64,000 nt of DNA, taken from contig CAVXFK010000008.1 of the NCBI GenBank assembly GCA_963761005.1, positions 372,001 to 436,000 of the forward strand, given 5' to 3'. The translations under genes were made by a program, and so were the position numbers. How positions within the stretch are numbered: position 1 is the stretch's first letter; each line of letters begins with the position of its first letter. Source of the stretch: DASWJZ01 sp963761005 (GTDB lineage Bacteria > Pseudomonadota > Alphaproteobacteria > Rhizobiales > Afifellaceae). Of this stretch, positions 17,166 to 25,920 are shown piece by piece. The notes beneath the pieces were generated by a model, which made no database searches, had not been told where the DNA came from, and saw nothing but the letters and a program-made list of their open reading frames with translations.

Positions 17166-18633
17166 TTGCCCCCTCTTTCGCTCTTGAAATCCCGCATCGC
17201 CGGCGCCGACCGCGCGCCCGAAAACGGCGCACGCTTCCCCGACATCGACCCGGCGACCGGCGAGGTTCTGCGTGAGGTCGCAGCGGCGGACGCCGGGCTT
17301 GTCGACGAGGCGGTGGCGGCGGCCAAAAGCGCGCAGCGCACGTGGGTCGCGCTTCCCGCCGCGGAGCGCGGGCGCATCCTGAACCGCGTCGCGGCGCTGT
17401 TGCGCGAGCGCAAGATGGAGCTTGCGAGGCTTGAGGTGCTCGACACCGGCAAGCCGATCCAGGAGGCGCCTGAGGCGGATATCGGCTCTGCCGCCGATTG
17501 CTTCGAGTTCTTCGCCGGGCTCGCGCAGGCGATCCACGGCGAGCACATTCCCCTCGGCGAAAGCGCCTTCGCCTATACGCGGCGCGAGCCGCTCGGGGTC
17601 TGCGCCGGGATCGGCGCGTGGAACTACCCGATCCAGATCGCGAGCTGGAAGAGCGCGCCGGCGCTTGCCGCCGGCAACGCCATGATCTTCAAGCCGAGCG
17701 AGCTGACGCCGGTCACGGCAGTCGAGCTTGCGAAGATCGTCGAGGAAGCGGGCGCGCCCGCCGGGCTCCTCTCCGTCGTGCTCGGCGCGGGCGAGATCGG
17801 CGCGGCGCTTTCGACACATCCGGGGATCGCCAAAATCTCGCTCACCGGCTCGGTGCCGACGGGAAAACGGGTCATGGCCGCCGCCGCCGGCACGCTGAAG
17901 CACGTCACCATGGAGCTCGGCGGCAAGTCGGCGCTGATCGTCTTTGCCGACGCCGACCTCGACGACGCCGTCTCCGCCGCAATCCTCGGCAACTTCTATA
18001 CACAGGGCGAGATTTGCTCGAACGGCACGCGCGTGTTCGTGGAGGAGCGCGTGCGCGCCGCGTTTCTGGAGAAGCTCGTGGCGCGGACCGAGAAGATCAA
18101 GGTCGGCGACCCGCTCGATCCGGAGACGCAGATGGGGCCGCTGATCTCCGCGGCGCATCTTGAGAAGGTGCTCGCCTATGTGGCGCGCGGCGAGGCGGAG
18201 GGCGCGAAGCTCCTGACCGGCGGGCGGCGGCTCACGGAGGGAGCGCTCGCCCGCGGCAATTTCATGAGCCCGGCGGTCTTCGATGCCTGCCGCGACGACA
18301 TCGGCATCGTCACCGAGGAAGTGTTCGGCCCGCTGATGAGCGTGCTTCCCTTCGACGACGAGGCGGAGGTGATCGGCGCGCGCCAACGACACGCCGTTCG
18401 GGCTCGCGGCCGGGTTGATGACGCGCGATCTTGCCCGCGCTCATCGTGTGGCTGCGGCACTGGAAGCCGGCATCGTATGGATCAACAGTTACAACCTGAC
18501 GCCGGTCGCGATGCCCTTCGGCGGATCGAAGCAGTCGGGGCTCGGACGCGAGAACGGACTTGCGGCGCTCGACTTCTACAGCGAGCGAAAGAGCGTCTAC
18601 GTGAACCTCGGGCACGTGGAGGCGCCCTACTAG
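17166..18633 (+). pseudogene. betB: Betaine aldehyde dehydrogenase with one frameshift
   Basis: NAD-dependent oxidation of betaine aldehyde to glycine betaine. Start TTG at 17166 with GAGGAG 6 nt upstream. The frame carries GIGAWNYPIQIASWKSAPALAAGN, SLTGSVPTGKRV, catalytic Glu in VTMELGGKSALIVF and catalytic Cys in GEICSNGTRVFV, the BADH signature. It breaks near 18379-18383 (one extra G in GGCGCGCGCC) and continues in another frame as ANDTPFGLAAGLMTRDLARAHRV...FGGSKQSGLGRENG to 18633. Removing one base gives 488 residues, the normal length. Catalytic residues lie before the break, but the C-terminal part needed for oligomerisation and substrate binding is out of frame. The single indel could be a sequencing error. 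Confidence 0.85.
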
Positions 18634-18690
18634 ATTTGACATCCGGCGGCTCATGCCGCATTCGCGGGATCGGCGTTGGGAGGCCCGCCG

Positions 18691-19563
18691 ATGGACGTGA
18701 CGCAGGCGCCAGAACATTTGAGCGCGTTCGCGACGGTCGTGTGGTCGTGGGCATCGGACTTCATGCCGCGGCTTGTCGCGGGCCTCGTGCTGCTGGTTGT
18801 GGGCTACTTCGCGGCGACCTGGGCCGCGCGCCTGACTCGGCGCCTGCTTACCCGCACGCGCGGCGTCGACGCGACTGCGGTTCCTGTCTTTGCGGCCGTC
18901 ATCCGCTACGCGATCCTGATCCTGGTCTTCGTCGCGGCGCTCGGACAGCTCGGCGTACAGACGACGTCGCTGCTTGCCGTGCTCGGCGCCGCCGGCCTTG
19001 CGATCGGCCTCGCCCTGCAGGGCACGCTGTCGAATGTCGCCGCGGGCATCATGCTCCTGTGGCTCAGGCCCTTCGATATCGGCGACTACATCGAGGTGAG
19101 CGGCGTCGCCGGCACGGTGGAGGAGCTTGGGCTTTTCGGCACGCGGATGACGACGTGGGACGGCATCTTCAAGTTCGTGCCGAACTCGCAACTCTGGAAC
19201 ACGACGCTCACCAATTACAGCCGCAACCCGACCCGGCTGGTGCTGCTCCCGTTCGGCATCGCCTATGAGGACGACATCGCCAAGGGGCGCCGCGTCCTGA
19301 AGGAAATGGCGGAAGCGCATCCGAACGTGCTGAAGAATCCGCCGGTCGCAGTAGTGCCGCTCAGTCTCGGGGACAGCTCGGTTGTGCTGCAGCTCCGTGC
19401 CTGGGCGCCCAATTCGGTGTTCTGGGACACACAATGGGACCTGACGCAGAAAGGCAAGAAGGCGCTTGAAGCGGCCGGGATCACGATCCCCTTCCCGCAG
19501 CGCGTCGTTCACGTGGTCGGGTCGGGCGACGCCCCGGCTCCGGCGAAGCGCCTCGAAGCGTAA
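18691..19563 (+). CDS. Mechanosensitive ion channel, MscS family
   Basis: 290 residues, start ATG 18691 with GGGAGG 7 nt before it (an upstream TTG at 18676 overlaps that site and is less likely). Three membrane helices: about 25-50, 65-85 and the pore helix TM3 (LLAVLGAAGLAIGLALQGTLSNVAAGIMLL, with alternating Gly/Ala). The beta domain follows (RPFDIGDYIEVSGVAGTVEELGLFGTRM, FVPNSQLWNTTLTNYSRNPTR). It releases solutes under hypo-osmotic shock. It follows the broken betB gene; both are osmotic-stress genes. Confidence 0.93.
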   Translation: MDVTQAPEHLSAFATVVWSWASDFMPRLVAGLVLLVVGYFAATWAARLTRRLLTRTRGVDATAVPVFAAVIRYAILILVFVAALGQLGVQTTSLLAVLGAAGLAIGLALQGTLSNVAAGIMLLWLRPFDIGDYIEVSGVAGTVEELGLFGTRMTTWDGIFKFVPNSQLWNTTLTNYSRNPTRLVLLPFGIAYEDDIAKGRRVLKEMAEAHPNVLKNPPVAVVPLSLGDSSVVLQLRAWAPNSVFWDTQWDLTQKGKKALEAAGITIPFPQRVVHVVGSGDAPAPAKRLEA

Positions 19564-19565
19564 TA

Positions 19566-19586
19566 GGGCGGCGCGAGGCGCCGCCC
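19566..19586. terminator. Hairpin between mscS and the convergent small secreted protein gene
   Basis: Perfect 9-bp stem GGGCGGCGC / GCGCCGCCC with a GAG triloop, placed directly after the mscS stop and 20 bp before the convergent stop. The downstream sequence CTCTCGT is only weakly T-rich. Confidence 0.55.
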
Positions 19587-19605
19587 CTCTCGTGCGTGCA
19601 GGAGG

Positions 19606-19989
19606 CTATTCGGCCTTGGCGACGTGCCAGGTGCCGTTCGCCTTGCCTTCGCCGGTCATGTCGCCCGGCTTCTTGTCCTGGATGAAGGTGTAGAGCGGCT
19701 TGCCGTCATAGGCCCACTGCTTGGTGCCGTCTGTGCGGTCTATGATCGTCCAGTTGCCCTCCGCCATGGCATCCGCCGCGGGCGCGAAGGGCGGCCAGTT
19801 CACCGCGCACTGGTCGTAGCAGTTCGATTTGCCCTTCTCGTCCTTGTCGAAGGTGTAGAGAGTCATGTCCTTCGAATCCGAGTAGATCTTGCCCATGCTG
19901 GAATCCATCACCATGGCAGGCTCTGCGGCGAAGGCAGCGCTTGCGGAAAGCGCCAAAAGAGCGGCCGAAAGGCCAAGGACGATGCGCAT
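19606..19989 (-). CDS. Secreted protein with Yx[FWY]xxD-type repeats (Lipoprotein_15/COG4315)
   Basis: 127 residues. Start chosen at 19989 because AGGAGGA lies 6-7 nt upstream and a signal peptide follows (MRIVLGLSAALLALSASAAFA). The mature protein has two repeats of the COG4315 type: MTLYTFDKDEKGKSNCYDQCAVNWPP and KPLYTFIQDKKPGDMTGEG, with conserved Tyr-Phe-Asp and the paired cysteines. Function of this periplasmic family is unknown. There is no lipobox cysteine at the signal end. Confidence 0.82.
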   Translation of the reverse strand: MRIVLGLSAALLALSASAAFAAEPAMVMDSSMGKIYSDSKDMTLYTFDKDEKGKSNCYDQCAVNWPPFAPAADAMAEGNWTIIDRTDGTKQWAYDGKPLYTFIQDKKPGDMTGEGKANGTWHVAKAE

Positions 19990-20146
19990 TGACATTCCTC
20001 CTGTACGGAAAACGTGATGCTCATTGCCGCGCCATCGCATCCGTCGCGCGAGCGGGCGAGCCATTGCATCCTGCGCCCGCACGCGGCCTGCGAGCCAATC
20101 ACGGGCGGTGACAAGTTCGTCACCGCCGAAGACCCGGTGATGCCGA

Positions 20147-21118
20147 CTACTTTGGCTCCGCTGCAGCGCGGCATTCATCGACCAGCGTGAAGTAGCGCAT
20201 TTCCTGCTCTACGCTCATGCTCTGGCGCATCAGGTCGCCCCAAAGCCCCTCCCCCTGCGCTCGCTTGGCGATGCAGCTGCAGGTCTTCTGGCAAATGTCG
20301 GCATCAACCTCCGACTCCGCGCAGGAGGCCGCGCAGTTTTCGAGATAGACCGGCTCGAAGCTGAGAAGATCGGGGGGATGGAGCCAAGCCGCGAGATCGA
20401 CCAGCCCGAAGAGAACAGGCTGGTGCAGGAGATAGATGATCAGGCTGTGGCGGCCGACGAAGAGGAGCGCCGAAGGCACGCGCACATGCTGCCAGACCGC
20501 GGCCCGGTCGAGCCCAAGGCGTGGCCAAAGCCGCGCCGCGGCAACGCCGGAAAGCACCGCGCCGAACCAGGGGAACACCGGGACGAAGTCGTTGGTGCGC
20601 GGCAGCACCGTGGAGAACCCGATCCAGATCAGCGCGGGATGATTGAAGAGCGGCGCGGAGAGGAAAGACGGCGCGGCAAAGGCAAAGATCGCTGCGACGA
20701 TCGTCACGGCGACCGGCGCCCGCACGAAGACGAGCCCGAGCACGCTTGTGACCGCGATGTTGTGCAGGATGCCGAAGAAGATGAACGTGTCACGGAAGGT
20801 GAACCAGGTCGCGACCGTGATCGCGGCCGCGCTCGCCGCAAGCACGCCGAGGCGACGCAGGAAGCGTTTCGGCTTGAAGCCGTTCCGCTCCGCAAGGACG
20901 AGGCTGACGCCGACGATGAAGAGGAAGGTGCCGGCGATGGAGCGCGCGAAGAGCTGCCAGAGGCCGCTCTCCACGTCGGCCGCCATGAAGCCGGCGTAGC
21001 GAAGGTCCCAGGAGAAGTGATAGACGGCCATCGCAATGACGGCGATACCGCGGGCCGCGTCGATCAGCGGCAGGCGCGACCCACGCGACGCCTCGCCGGG
21101 CGGCTCGATCTCGGTCAC
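20147..21118 (-). CDS. DUF1624 membrane protein (HGSNAT-like) with Cys-rich C-terminal tail
   Basis: 323 residues. Residues 1-255 are the DUF1624 membrane domain: DAARGIAVIAMAVYHFSWDL with the conserved His in helix 1, RSIAGTFLFIVGVSLVLAERNG, FGILHNIAV and HSLIIYLLHQPVLFGL in the last helix. Relatives are heparan-alpha-glucosaminide acetyltransferase-like and may acetylate sugars across the membrane. The last about 65 residues add a hydrophilic tail with seven cysteines (ENCAASCAESEVDADICQK...), which I do not recognise as part of the domain. It stands alone. Confidence 0.82.
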   Translation of the reverse strand: MTEIEPPGEASRGSRLPLIDAARGIAVIAMAVYHFSWDLRYAGFMAADVESGLWQLFARSIAGTFLFIVGVSLVLAERNGFKPKRFLRRLGVLAASAAAITVATWFTFRDTFIFFGILHNIAVTSVLGLVFVRAPVAVTIVAAIFAFAAPSFLSAPLFNHPALIWIGFSTVLPRTNDFVPVFPWFGAVLSGVAAARLWPRLGLDRAAVWQHVRVPSALLFVGRHSLIIYLLHQPVLFGLVDLAAWLHPPDLLSFEPVYLENCAASCAESEVDADICQKTCSCIAKRAQGEGLWGDLMRQSMSVEQEMRYFTLVDECRAAAEPK

Positions 21119-21174
21119 GCCGCCCTCTGCTGATCCAAGAAACCGCGTCGTCGAATCGCAGCCACCTTGTCGTC

Positions 21175-21395
21175 ATGCCACGGCTTGACCGTGGCATCCA
21201 TTCCGTTGCGGCGCGAGATGCTCTGACGCCGCTCACCCCTCATGCTGAGGTGCGAACCCTCGGGTCCGGCCTTCGGCCGGCCCAAGGACAGGTTGCGCGA
21301 GCCTCGAAGCACGCGCCGGTGTGGTTCCCGCGCCTTCTGGTTAGTCCTTCGAGGCAATGCCGGCTCGCGCCGGCATTGCACCTCAGGATGAGGGT
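21175..21395. repeat. Dispersed palindromic repeats in the 340-bp gap before leuA's stop
   Basis: The 21119-21460 gap has no gene. It holds a palindrome ATGCCACGG/CCGTGGCAT (21175-21183, 21189-21197) and a 159-bp unit bounded by inverted arms (21237-21253 and 21379-21395, 16 of 17 bases paired, CCTCAT-CTGAGGTGC type). Both resemble short intergenic repeats common in Hyphomicrobiales genomes, as I recall them. Confidence 0.6.
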
Positions 21396-21460
21396 TGTGG
21401 ATGGACAGCTGCTCAGGTGCGGCATCCGCCGCGCCAGCCTTCAGACAAGTCCTGTTGCCC

Positions 21461-23026
21461 TCAGGCGCTTTGCGCCTGCGCGTGGATGCGGTCGCGGCGC
21501 GCCGAAAGCTTGTTCAAGGCCGAGAGATACGCCTTGGCGGAAGCGACGAGCGTGTCGGTGTCGGCGGCGCGGCCGGTGTAGGTCTTGCCGGCGGCCTGCA
21601 GGCGCACGGAGACCTCGGCTTGCGCGTCGGTGCCCTCGGTGACGGCGCTCACCTGATAGAGCTCGAGCTGCGCCTCATGCGGAACGAGCGCCTTGATGCA
21701 GTTCAGGATCGCGTCGACGGGGCCGTTGCCGGTCGACTGGATCGTCTTGTGCTCGCCTTCGATGTCGAGGGTGATGGTGGCGGATTGCGGTCCCATCGTT
21801 CCGGCGATGATCGTCGCGGAGAGAAGGCGGATGCGGTCGTGCGCGGAGGCGATCTCCTCGTCGACCAGCGCCTCGATGTCCTCGTCGTAGACGTGCTTCT
21901 TGCGGTCGGCGAGCGCCTTGAAGCGGTTGAAGGCATCCTCAATGGCATTGTCGCCGAGCTGGTAGCCGAGCTCCTTCAGCTTCGACTTGAAGGCGGCGCG
22001 GCCGGAATGCTTGCCCATGATGAGCGAGGTCTTCGACACTCCAACCGATTCCGGCGTCATGATCTCGTAGGTGTTCGCATTCTTCAGCATCCCGTCCTGG
22101 TGGATGCCGCTCTCGTGCGCAAACGCGTTCCGCCCGACGATCGCCTTGTTGTACTGGACCGGGAAGGAGGTCACGGCGGAGACGAGGCGCGAGGCGCGCG
22201 TCAGCTGCGTCGTGTCGATGCCGGTCCTGTAAGGCAGCACGTCGCCGCGCGTCTTCAACGCCATCACGATTTCTTCGAGCGCCGCGTTGCCGGCGCGCTC
22301 GCCGAGCCCGTTGATGGTGCACTCGACCTGCCGCGCGCCCGCCTCGACGCCGGCGATCGAGTTCGCCACCGCGAGGCCGAGGTCGTCGTGGCAGTGGACG
22401 GAGAAGACCGCCTTGTCGGAATTCGGCACGCGCTCGCGCACCGTGCGGAACATCGCGCCATACTCCTCCGGCGTCGCATAGCCGACGGTGTCGGGCAGGT
22501 TGATCGTCGTCGCTCCGGCGCGGATCGCCTGATCGACGCAGCGGCAGAGATAGTCGATCGGGGTGCGGGTCGCGTCCATCGCCGACCATTCGACGTTGTC
22601 GACGAGGTTGCGTGCCTGTGCCACGGTCGCCTGGATGATCTCGATCACCTCGTCCTCGCCCTTGCGCATCTGGTGGGCGAGATGGATAGGCGAGGTCGAA
22701 ACGAAAGTGTGGATGCGCGGGCTTTTCGCGTGCTTCACAGCCTCGCCGGCGCGGGCGATGTCGGCCGATATGGCGCGTGCAAGGCCGGCTACGACGGCCT
22801 TCTTCACACGCCGCGCGATCTCGGCGACCGCCTCGAAATCGCCCTGCGAGGCGATCGGGAAGCCGGCCTCGATGATGTCGACGCCCATCTCGTCGAGAAT
22901 GTCGGCGACCTCGAGCTTCTCCTCCAAGGTCATCGTCGCGCCGGGGCATTGCTCGCCGTCACGCAGCGTCGTGTCGAAGATCACTACGCGGTTGGCGTCG
23001 CTTTGCGCTTTCTCGGTTGCGCTCAT
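21461..23026 (-). CDS. leuA: 2-isopropylmalate synthase
   Basis: 521 residues. First committed step of leucine biosynthesis: acetyl-CoA plus 2-oxoisovalerate gives 2-isopropylmalate. N-terminal TIM barrel starts VVIFDTTLRDGEQCPGATM (metal-binding Asp and catalytic Arg), with HCHDDLGLAVANS (metal His pair) and NGLGERAGNAALEE near residue 230. The C-terminal regulatory LeuA dimer domain (about 390-510) binds leucine for feedback control. Start chosen for AAAAGGA 9 nt upstream; a 3-codon frame (ATGAGCAAATGA) overlaps the start. A Leu-rich leader peptide lies 124 bp upstream, so attenuation is likely in addition to feedback. Confidence 0.96.
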   Translation of the reverse strand: MSATEKAQSDANRVVIFDTTLRDGEQCPGATMTLEEKLEVADILDEMGVDIIEAGFPIASQGDFEAVAEIARRVKKAVVAGLARAISADIARAGEAVKHAKSPRIHTFVSTSPIHLAHQMRKGEDEVIEIIQATVAQARNLVDNVEWSAMDATRTPIDYLCRCVDQAIRAGATTINLPDTVGYATPEEYGAMFRTVRERVPNSDKAVFSVHCHDDLGLAVANSIAGVEAGARQVECTINGLGERAGNAALEEIVMALKTRGDVLPYRTGIDTTQLTRASRLVSAVTSFPVQYNKAIVGRNAFAHESGIHQDGMLKNANTYEIMTPESVGVSKTSLIMGKHSGRAAFKSKLKELGYQLGDNAIEDAFNRFKALADRKKHVYDEDIEALVDEEIASAHDRIRLLSATIIAGTMGPQSATITLDIEGEHKTIQSTGNGPVDAILNCIKALVPHEAQLELYQVSAVTEGTDAQAEVSVRLQAAGKTYTGRAADTDTLVASAKAYLSALNKLSARRDRIHAQAQSA

Positions 23027-23095
23027 TTGCTCATGTCCTTTTGGAACTGGGCGGCGCGTCGGGCCGCGTATCGCATCTCAGGTTTTCTTTATCAT

Positions 23096-23156
23096 CCCCT
23101 GAAGACCCGCCCTGCGCGGCTCGTTTTCCGAGCCCGGGCTGCCGGCGCTTCAGGGG
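23096..23156 (-). promoter_or_regulatory. leuA leader RNA structure (attenuator candidate)
   Basis: CCCCTGAAG and CTTCAGGGG (plus 23096-23104 and 23148-23156) form a 9-bp outer stem around an inner hairpin GGCTCG/CGAGCC (23118-23123, 23129-23134). The leader-peptide stop codon (23150-23152) lies inside the outer stem, so ribosome position there would control pairing. No U-run follows, so control may not be classical intrinsic termination. Confidence 0.5.
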
Positions 23157-23242
23157 CGCCTAAGAAGGAGAGCGAGGGCGAGCGGAAGGCTCCGCGCTTT
23201 CAGCGCGGGAAGGTCGAAACGGTGCTGGTCGTCAAACCGCAC
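23150..23242 (-). CDS. leuL: leuA leader peptide
   Basis: 30-residue frame starting GTG (RFDDQHRFDLPALKA...) and ending SLPLALALLLRRP: six Leu among the ten residues from the first Leu of this tail. A GAGGG site lies just upstream of the GTG. A Leu-codon run next to the stop, 124 bp before leuA on the same strand, followed by mutually pairing sequences, is the classical layout of a leucine attenuator. Stalling at Leu codons under leucine starvation would change the RNA fold and allow leuA expression. Confidence 0.72.
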   Translation of the reverse strand: MRFDDQHRFDLPALKARSLPLALALLLRRP

Positions 23243-23271
23243 GGCCGGGGCCCTCGATAACTCGCGGAGGC

Positions 23272-23300
23272 TTTTTACCGGCTTCCGCCGCTTTTCGCAA
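23272..23300 (-). promoter_or_regulatory. Candidate promoter of the leuL-leuA transcript
   Basis: TTGCGA (plus 23295-23300), 17-bp spacer, TAAAAA (plus 23272-23277) on the minus strand, about 30 bp before the leader-peptide start. Each hexamer matches consensus at four of six positions. Confidence 0.45.
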
Positions 23301-23331
23301 CGGAAACGAGCCCGGCACCTTCGCGACATCA

Positions 23332-23413
23332 TTCTCGGGCGAGCGCAGCGAGACCCGAGAACCCAGGAAGCCGGTGCGTGCCACCTCTAGGTCCTCGGCG
23401 CTCCGGCCGAGGA
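23332..23413. repeat. Two small intergenic palindromes
   Basis: TTCTCGGG/CCCGAGAA (23332-23339, 23354-23361) and TCCTCGG/CCGAGGA (23392-23398, 23407-23413) lie between the leu leader and phzF. They look like the dispersed intergenic repeats of related genomes rather than terminators. Confidence 0.45.
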
Positions 23414-23432
23414 TGACGGCGTGTCAGGGTCG

Positions 23433-24329
23433 TCAAACCGCGAGCGTCCCCGCCGCGACCCGAACGGCATTTCCGCCGATGCGGACATTCGTGAGCCTGC
23501 CGCCGGCCACTGTAGTCTCCAGCCGGATCAGCGAGGGACGGCCCATCTCGAAGCCCTGCTCGATGATCGCGGCGTGGTCGCCGTCGGTCAGCGCGTCGAA
23601 CTCGTGCACCGCGCCCGGTAGCGCGGCGACGGCGGACCCTGTCGCCGGATCCTCGTCGATGCCGTGCTCGGGCGCGAACATCCGCGCGCGGAAGGCGTGG
23701 TCGTGCCCTTCGGTCTCGCGCGTATAGAGGAATGCGCCGTCGCTGCCGAAGGCCTGCGTCCAGCTCGTGCGGCTAGGCTTCGAACGCGCAAGCACCGCCA
23801 TGTTCCTGACCGGCACGTAATGAAAGGTCACCCCGGCCGACCAGACGCTCGTCACGTGGTTCTCAAAGCCGATATCCGTGGGTGAGAGATCGAGCGCCGC
23901 GGCGGCAAGGTCCTTTGGCGCCGCCTTCCCCGCCGGCTCCGGGAGCTTCGGGCAGTCGAACTCGGCGAAGCCGATCGAATCGGAGACCTTCACCCCGCAG
24001 CGGACCGGCCCGACCTTCTCTTCAAGGACTATCACCGCGTCGTGTTGGCCCGGATCGCGGAAACGACCGGCCGCCAGGCAAACGGCGGTGCCGACGGTCG
24101 GGTGACCGGCGAAGGGAAGCTCGCGCGCCGGCGTGAAGATGCGAACCGCCGCCGTGTGCGCCGGGTTCTCGGCAGGAAGCACGAACACCGTCTCCGACAG
24201 GTTGAACTCGCGGGCGATCCTTTGCATCGCTTCGCTCTCAAGGTCCTCCGCGTCGAGGACCACGGCGAGCGGATTTCCGGCGAGCGGCTTGTCGGTGAAC
24301 ACATCGAAGATCTCGTAGCGGCGCGGCAT
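23433..24329 (-). CDS. PhzF family phenazine-biosynthesis-like isomerase
   Basis: 298 residues with the two-lobed PhzF fold: N-terminal YEIFDVFTDKPLAGNPLAVVLDAEDL, the catalytic Glu in FNLSETVFVLP, FTPARELPFAGHPTVGTA, and the second-lobe ARMFAPEHGIDEDPATGSAVAALPG. PhzF relatives catalyse diaxial-epimerase or isomerase reactions; most genomic copies have no known substrate and no phenazine genes are seen here. It is 6 bp downstream of the antiporter gene, so co-transcribed with it. Confidence 0.9.
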   Translation of the reverse strand: MPRRYEIFDVFTDKPLAGNPLAVVLDAEDLESEAMQRIAREFNLSETVFVLPAENPAHTAAVRIFTPARELPFAGHPTVGTAVCLAAGRFRDPGQHDAVIVLEEKVGPVRCGVKVSDSIGFAEFDCPKLPEPAGKAAPKDLAAAALDLSPTDIGFENHVTSVWSAGVTFHYVPVRNMAVLARSKPSRTSWTQAFGSDGAFLYTRETEGHDHAFRARMFAPEHGIDEDPATGSAVAALPGAVHEFDALTDGDHAAIIEQGFEMGRPSLIRLETTVAGGRLTNVRIGGNAVRVAAGTLAV

Positions 24330-24335
24330 GGTCCC

Positions 24336-25580
24336 TCATTCGAAATCGAGGCGGCGGACAAGGCCGCGGATGGTCAGGCCCTGGACGACGACGGAAAAGA
24401 TGACGACGGCGTAGGTGGCGATCAGGATCGGCTCGCGGAATTGCCCCGGCGGAATTGAAAGCGCAAGCGCGACCGAGATGCCGCCGCGCACGCCGCCCCA
24501 GGTCAGCACCTCTACCGAGCCGCGCGAGAACGCGCGCCGCAAGGACGGGATGCTAAGCGGCAGCACGACGGAGATGAAGCGCGCGGCGAGCACGAGCGGG
24601 ATCGCCGCAAGCGCCAGGCCGAGAAACGGCTGATGAATGCCGATGACGAGAACCTCAAGGCCGATCAGCAGGAAGAGGATGGCGTTCAGGAGCTCATCGA
24701 TCACCTCCCAGAACTCGAAGAGGTGCCGTCGCGTCGTCTCGCTCATCGCCACCGCGGCGCCGCGATTGCCAACCAGGAGCCCGGCCACGACGACGGCAAG
24801 CGGCCCGGACGTGTGGAGCTTCAAGGCGAGCGCGTAGAGGCCGGTGACGAGCGCAAGCGAAAGCAGGATCTCGGTCGGATAGTCGTCGATCGCCCGCATG
24901 GCGCGCACCGCAAGCGCAGCGCCAACGAGGCCGAGCACAATCCCGCCGACCGCCTCGAGCAGGAAGATCTCCGCCGCCTCCGCGAGGCTCGGTTCGCCTC
25001 CCTGCAGTGCGATCGAAAGAAGCACGCTGAACACGACCACGCCGACGCCGTCGTTGAAGAGGCTCTCGCCTGCGATCTTCATCTCCAGCCGCTCCGGGAT
25101 GTGGACGGATTTCAGGAGCGACAGCACGGCGACCGGGTCAGTCGGGCTGATCAGCGCGCCGAAGACGAGCGCCCAGGCAAGCGGCAGATCGACGCCGAGC
25201 GCGCGCGCGGCGCCGAAGAGCGCAACGCCGACGATCGCGGTGGAGATCAAGACGCCGACCGTGGCGAGCACGCCGACCGGCCAGCGCACGTTCCTCAGGA
25301 GACTGAAGTCGACATGGAGCGCGCCGGCGAAGAGCAGGAAGGCGAGCATCCCGTTCATCAGCGTGTCGAAGAAGTCGATCTGCGCGACCGCCGCAGTCAC
25401 CGTCTCGCGCATGTTCGAAGCGGGAAAGAGGCCGTCGATCAGAATCAGCGCAAGCGACGCTAGGAGCGCCATCACCAGGAGCCCGATCGCCTGCGGAAGG
25501 CCGATGAAGCGCACGTTGACCCAGGCAAAGAAGGCCGAGAGCACGAGAAGCAGCGCCGCGATTTCGAAGAGGCTCAGCAT
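24336..25580 (-). CDS. Cation:proton antiporter, CPA1/NhaP type
   Basis: 414 residues, about 12 membrane helices. The ion-binding helices show LISPTDPVAVLSLLK (TDPVA motif) and GESLFNDGVGVVVFSVLL (the ND motif of NhaP-type exchangers), then LTWGGVRGGISVALALS near the C-terminus (conserved Arg). It would exchange Na+ or K+ for protons across the inner membrane in pH or salt homeostasis. It has no large cytoplasmic C-terminal domain. First gene of a likely two-gene transcript with phzF. Confidence 0.92.
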   Translation of the reverse strand: MLSLFEIAALLLVLSAFFAWVNVRFIGLPQAIGLLVMALLASLALILIDGLFPASNMRETVTAAVAQIDFFDTLMNGMLAFLLFAGALHVDFSLLRNVRWPVGVLATVGVLISTAIVGVALFGAARALGVDLPLAWALVFGALISPTDPVAVLSLLKSVHIPERLEMKIAGESLFNDGVGVVVFSVLLSIALQGGEPSLAEAAEIFLLEAVGGIVLGLVGAALAVRAMRAIDDYPTEILLSLALVTGLYALALKLHTSGPLAVVVAGLLVGNRGAAVAMSETTRRHLFEFWEVIDELLNAILFLLIGLEVLVIGIHQPFLGLALAAIPLVLAARFISVVLPLSIPSLRRAFSRGSVEVLTWGGVRGGISVALALSIPPGQFREPILIATYAVVIFSVVVQGLTIRGLVRRLDFE

Positions 25581-25701
25581 CGGCGCGTGCGTAGCGCAAG
25601 ACGGCGGGACCGGCTAGCCGCGCGGACGGTGCAAGAAATCGTTCGAATTCTAGGAAGCGCAGCGCGAGGCCGGGTTTGCAGCAAAACGTCTCAATACGCA
25701 C

Positions 25702-25732
25702 GAAACAATCGTAGTCGCGGCGGAAACAATCG
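25702..25732 (+). repeat. Direct repeat GAAACAATCG x2, spaced 21 bp, upstream of the BA14K-like gene
   Basis: GAAACAATCG occurs at 25702-25711 and 25723-25732, and a related GAAACCATT at 25742. The spacing of 21 and 19 bp is about two helical turns. The 340-bp gap 25581-25920 otherwise shows no gene. A binding site for a regulator is possible. Confidence 0.35.
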
Positions 25733-25920
25733 CGGCTCGGCGAAACCATTTTCCGCTTTCGACGAAAGAGGGCGGAAGCGGAGCGTGCCTAGAACCTGCC
25801 TCACCGAAGCAGACGAGAACCACCCGTCGCCCGGAGCAACGAGGAAGACCAAAGCGTCTTCGAAAACGAGGTCCTACAGGGGTGCATCGCCACGCGGGCA
25901 CCGAATTGGGGAGAAAGAAA

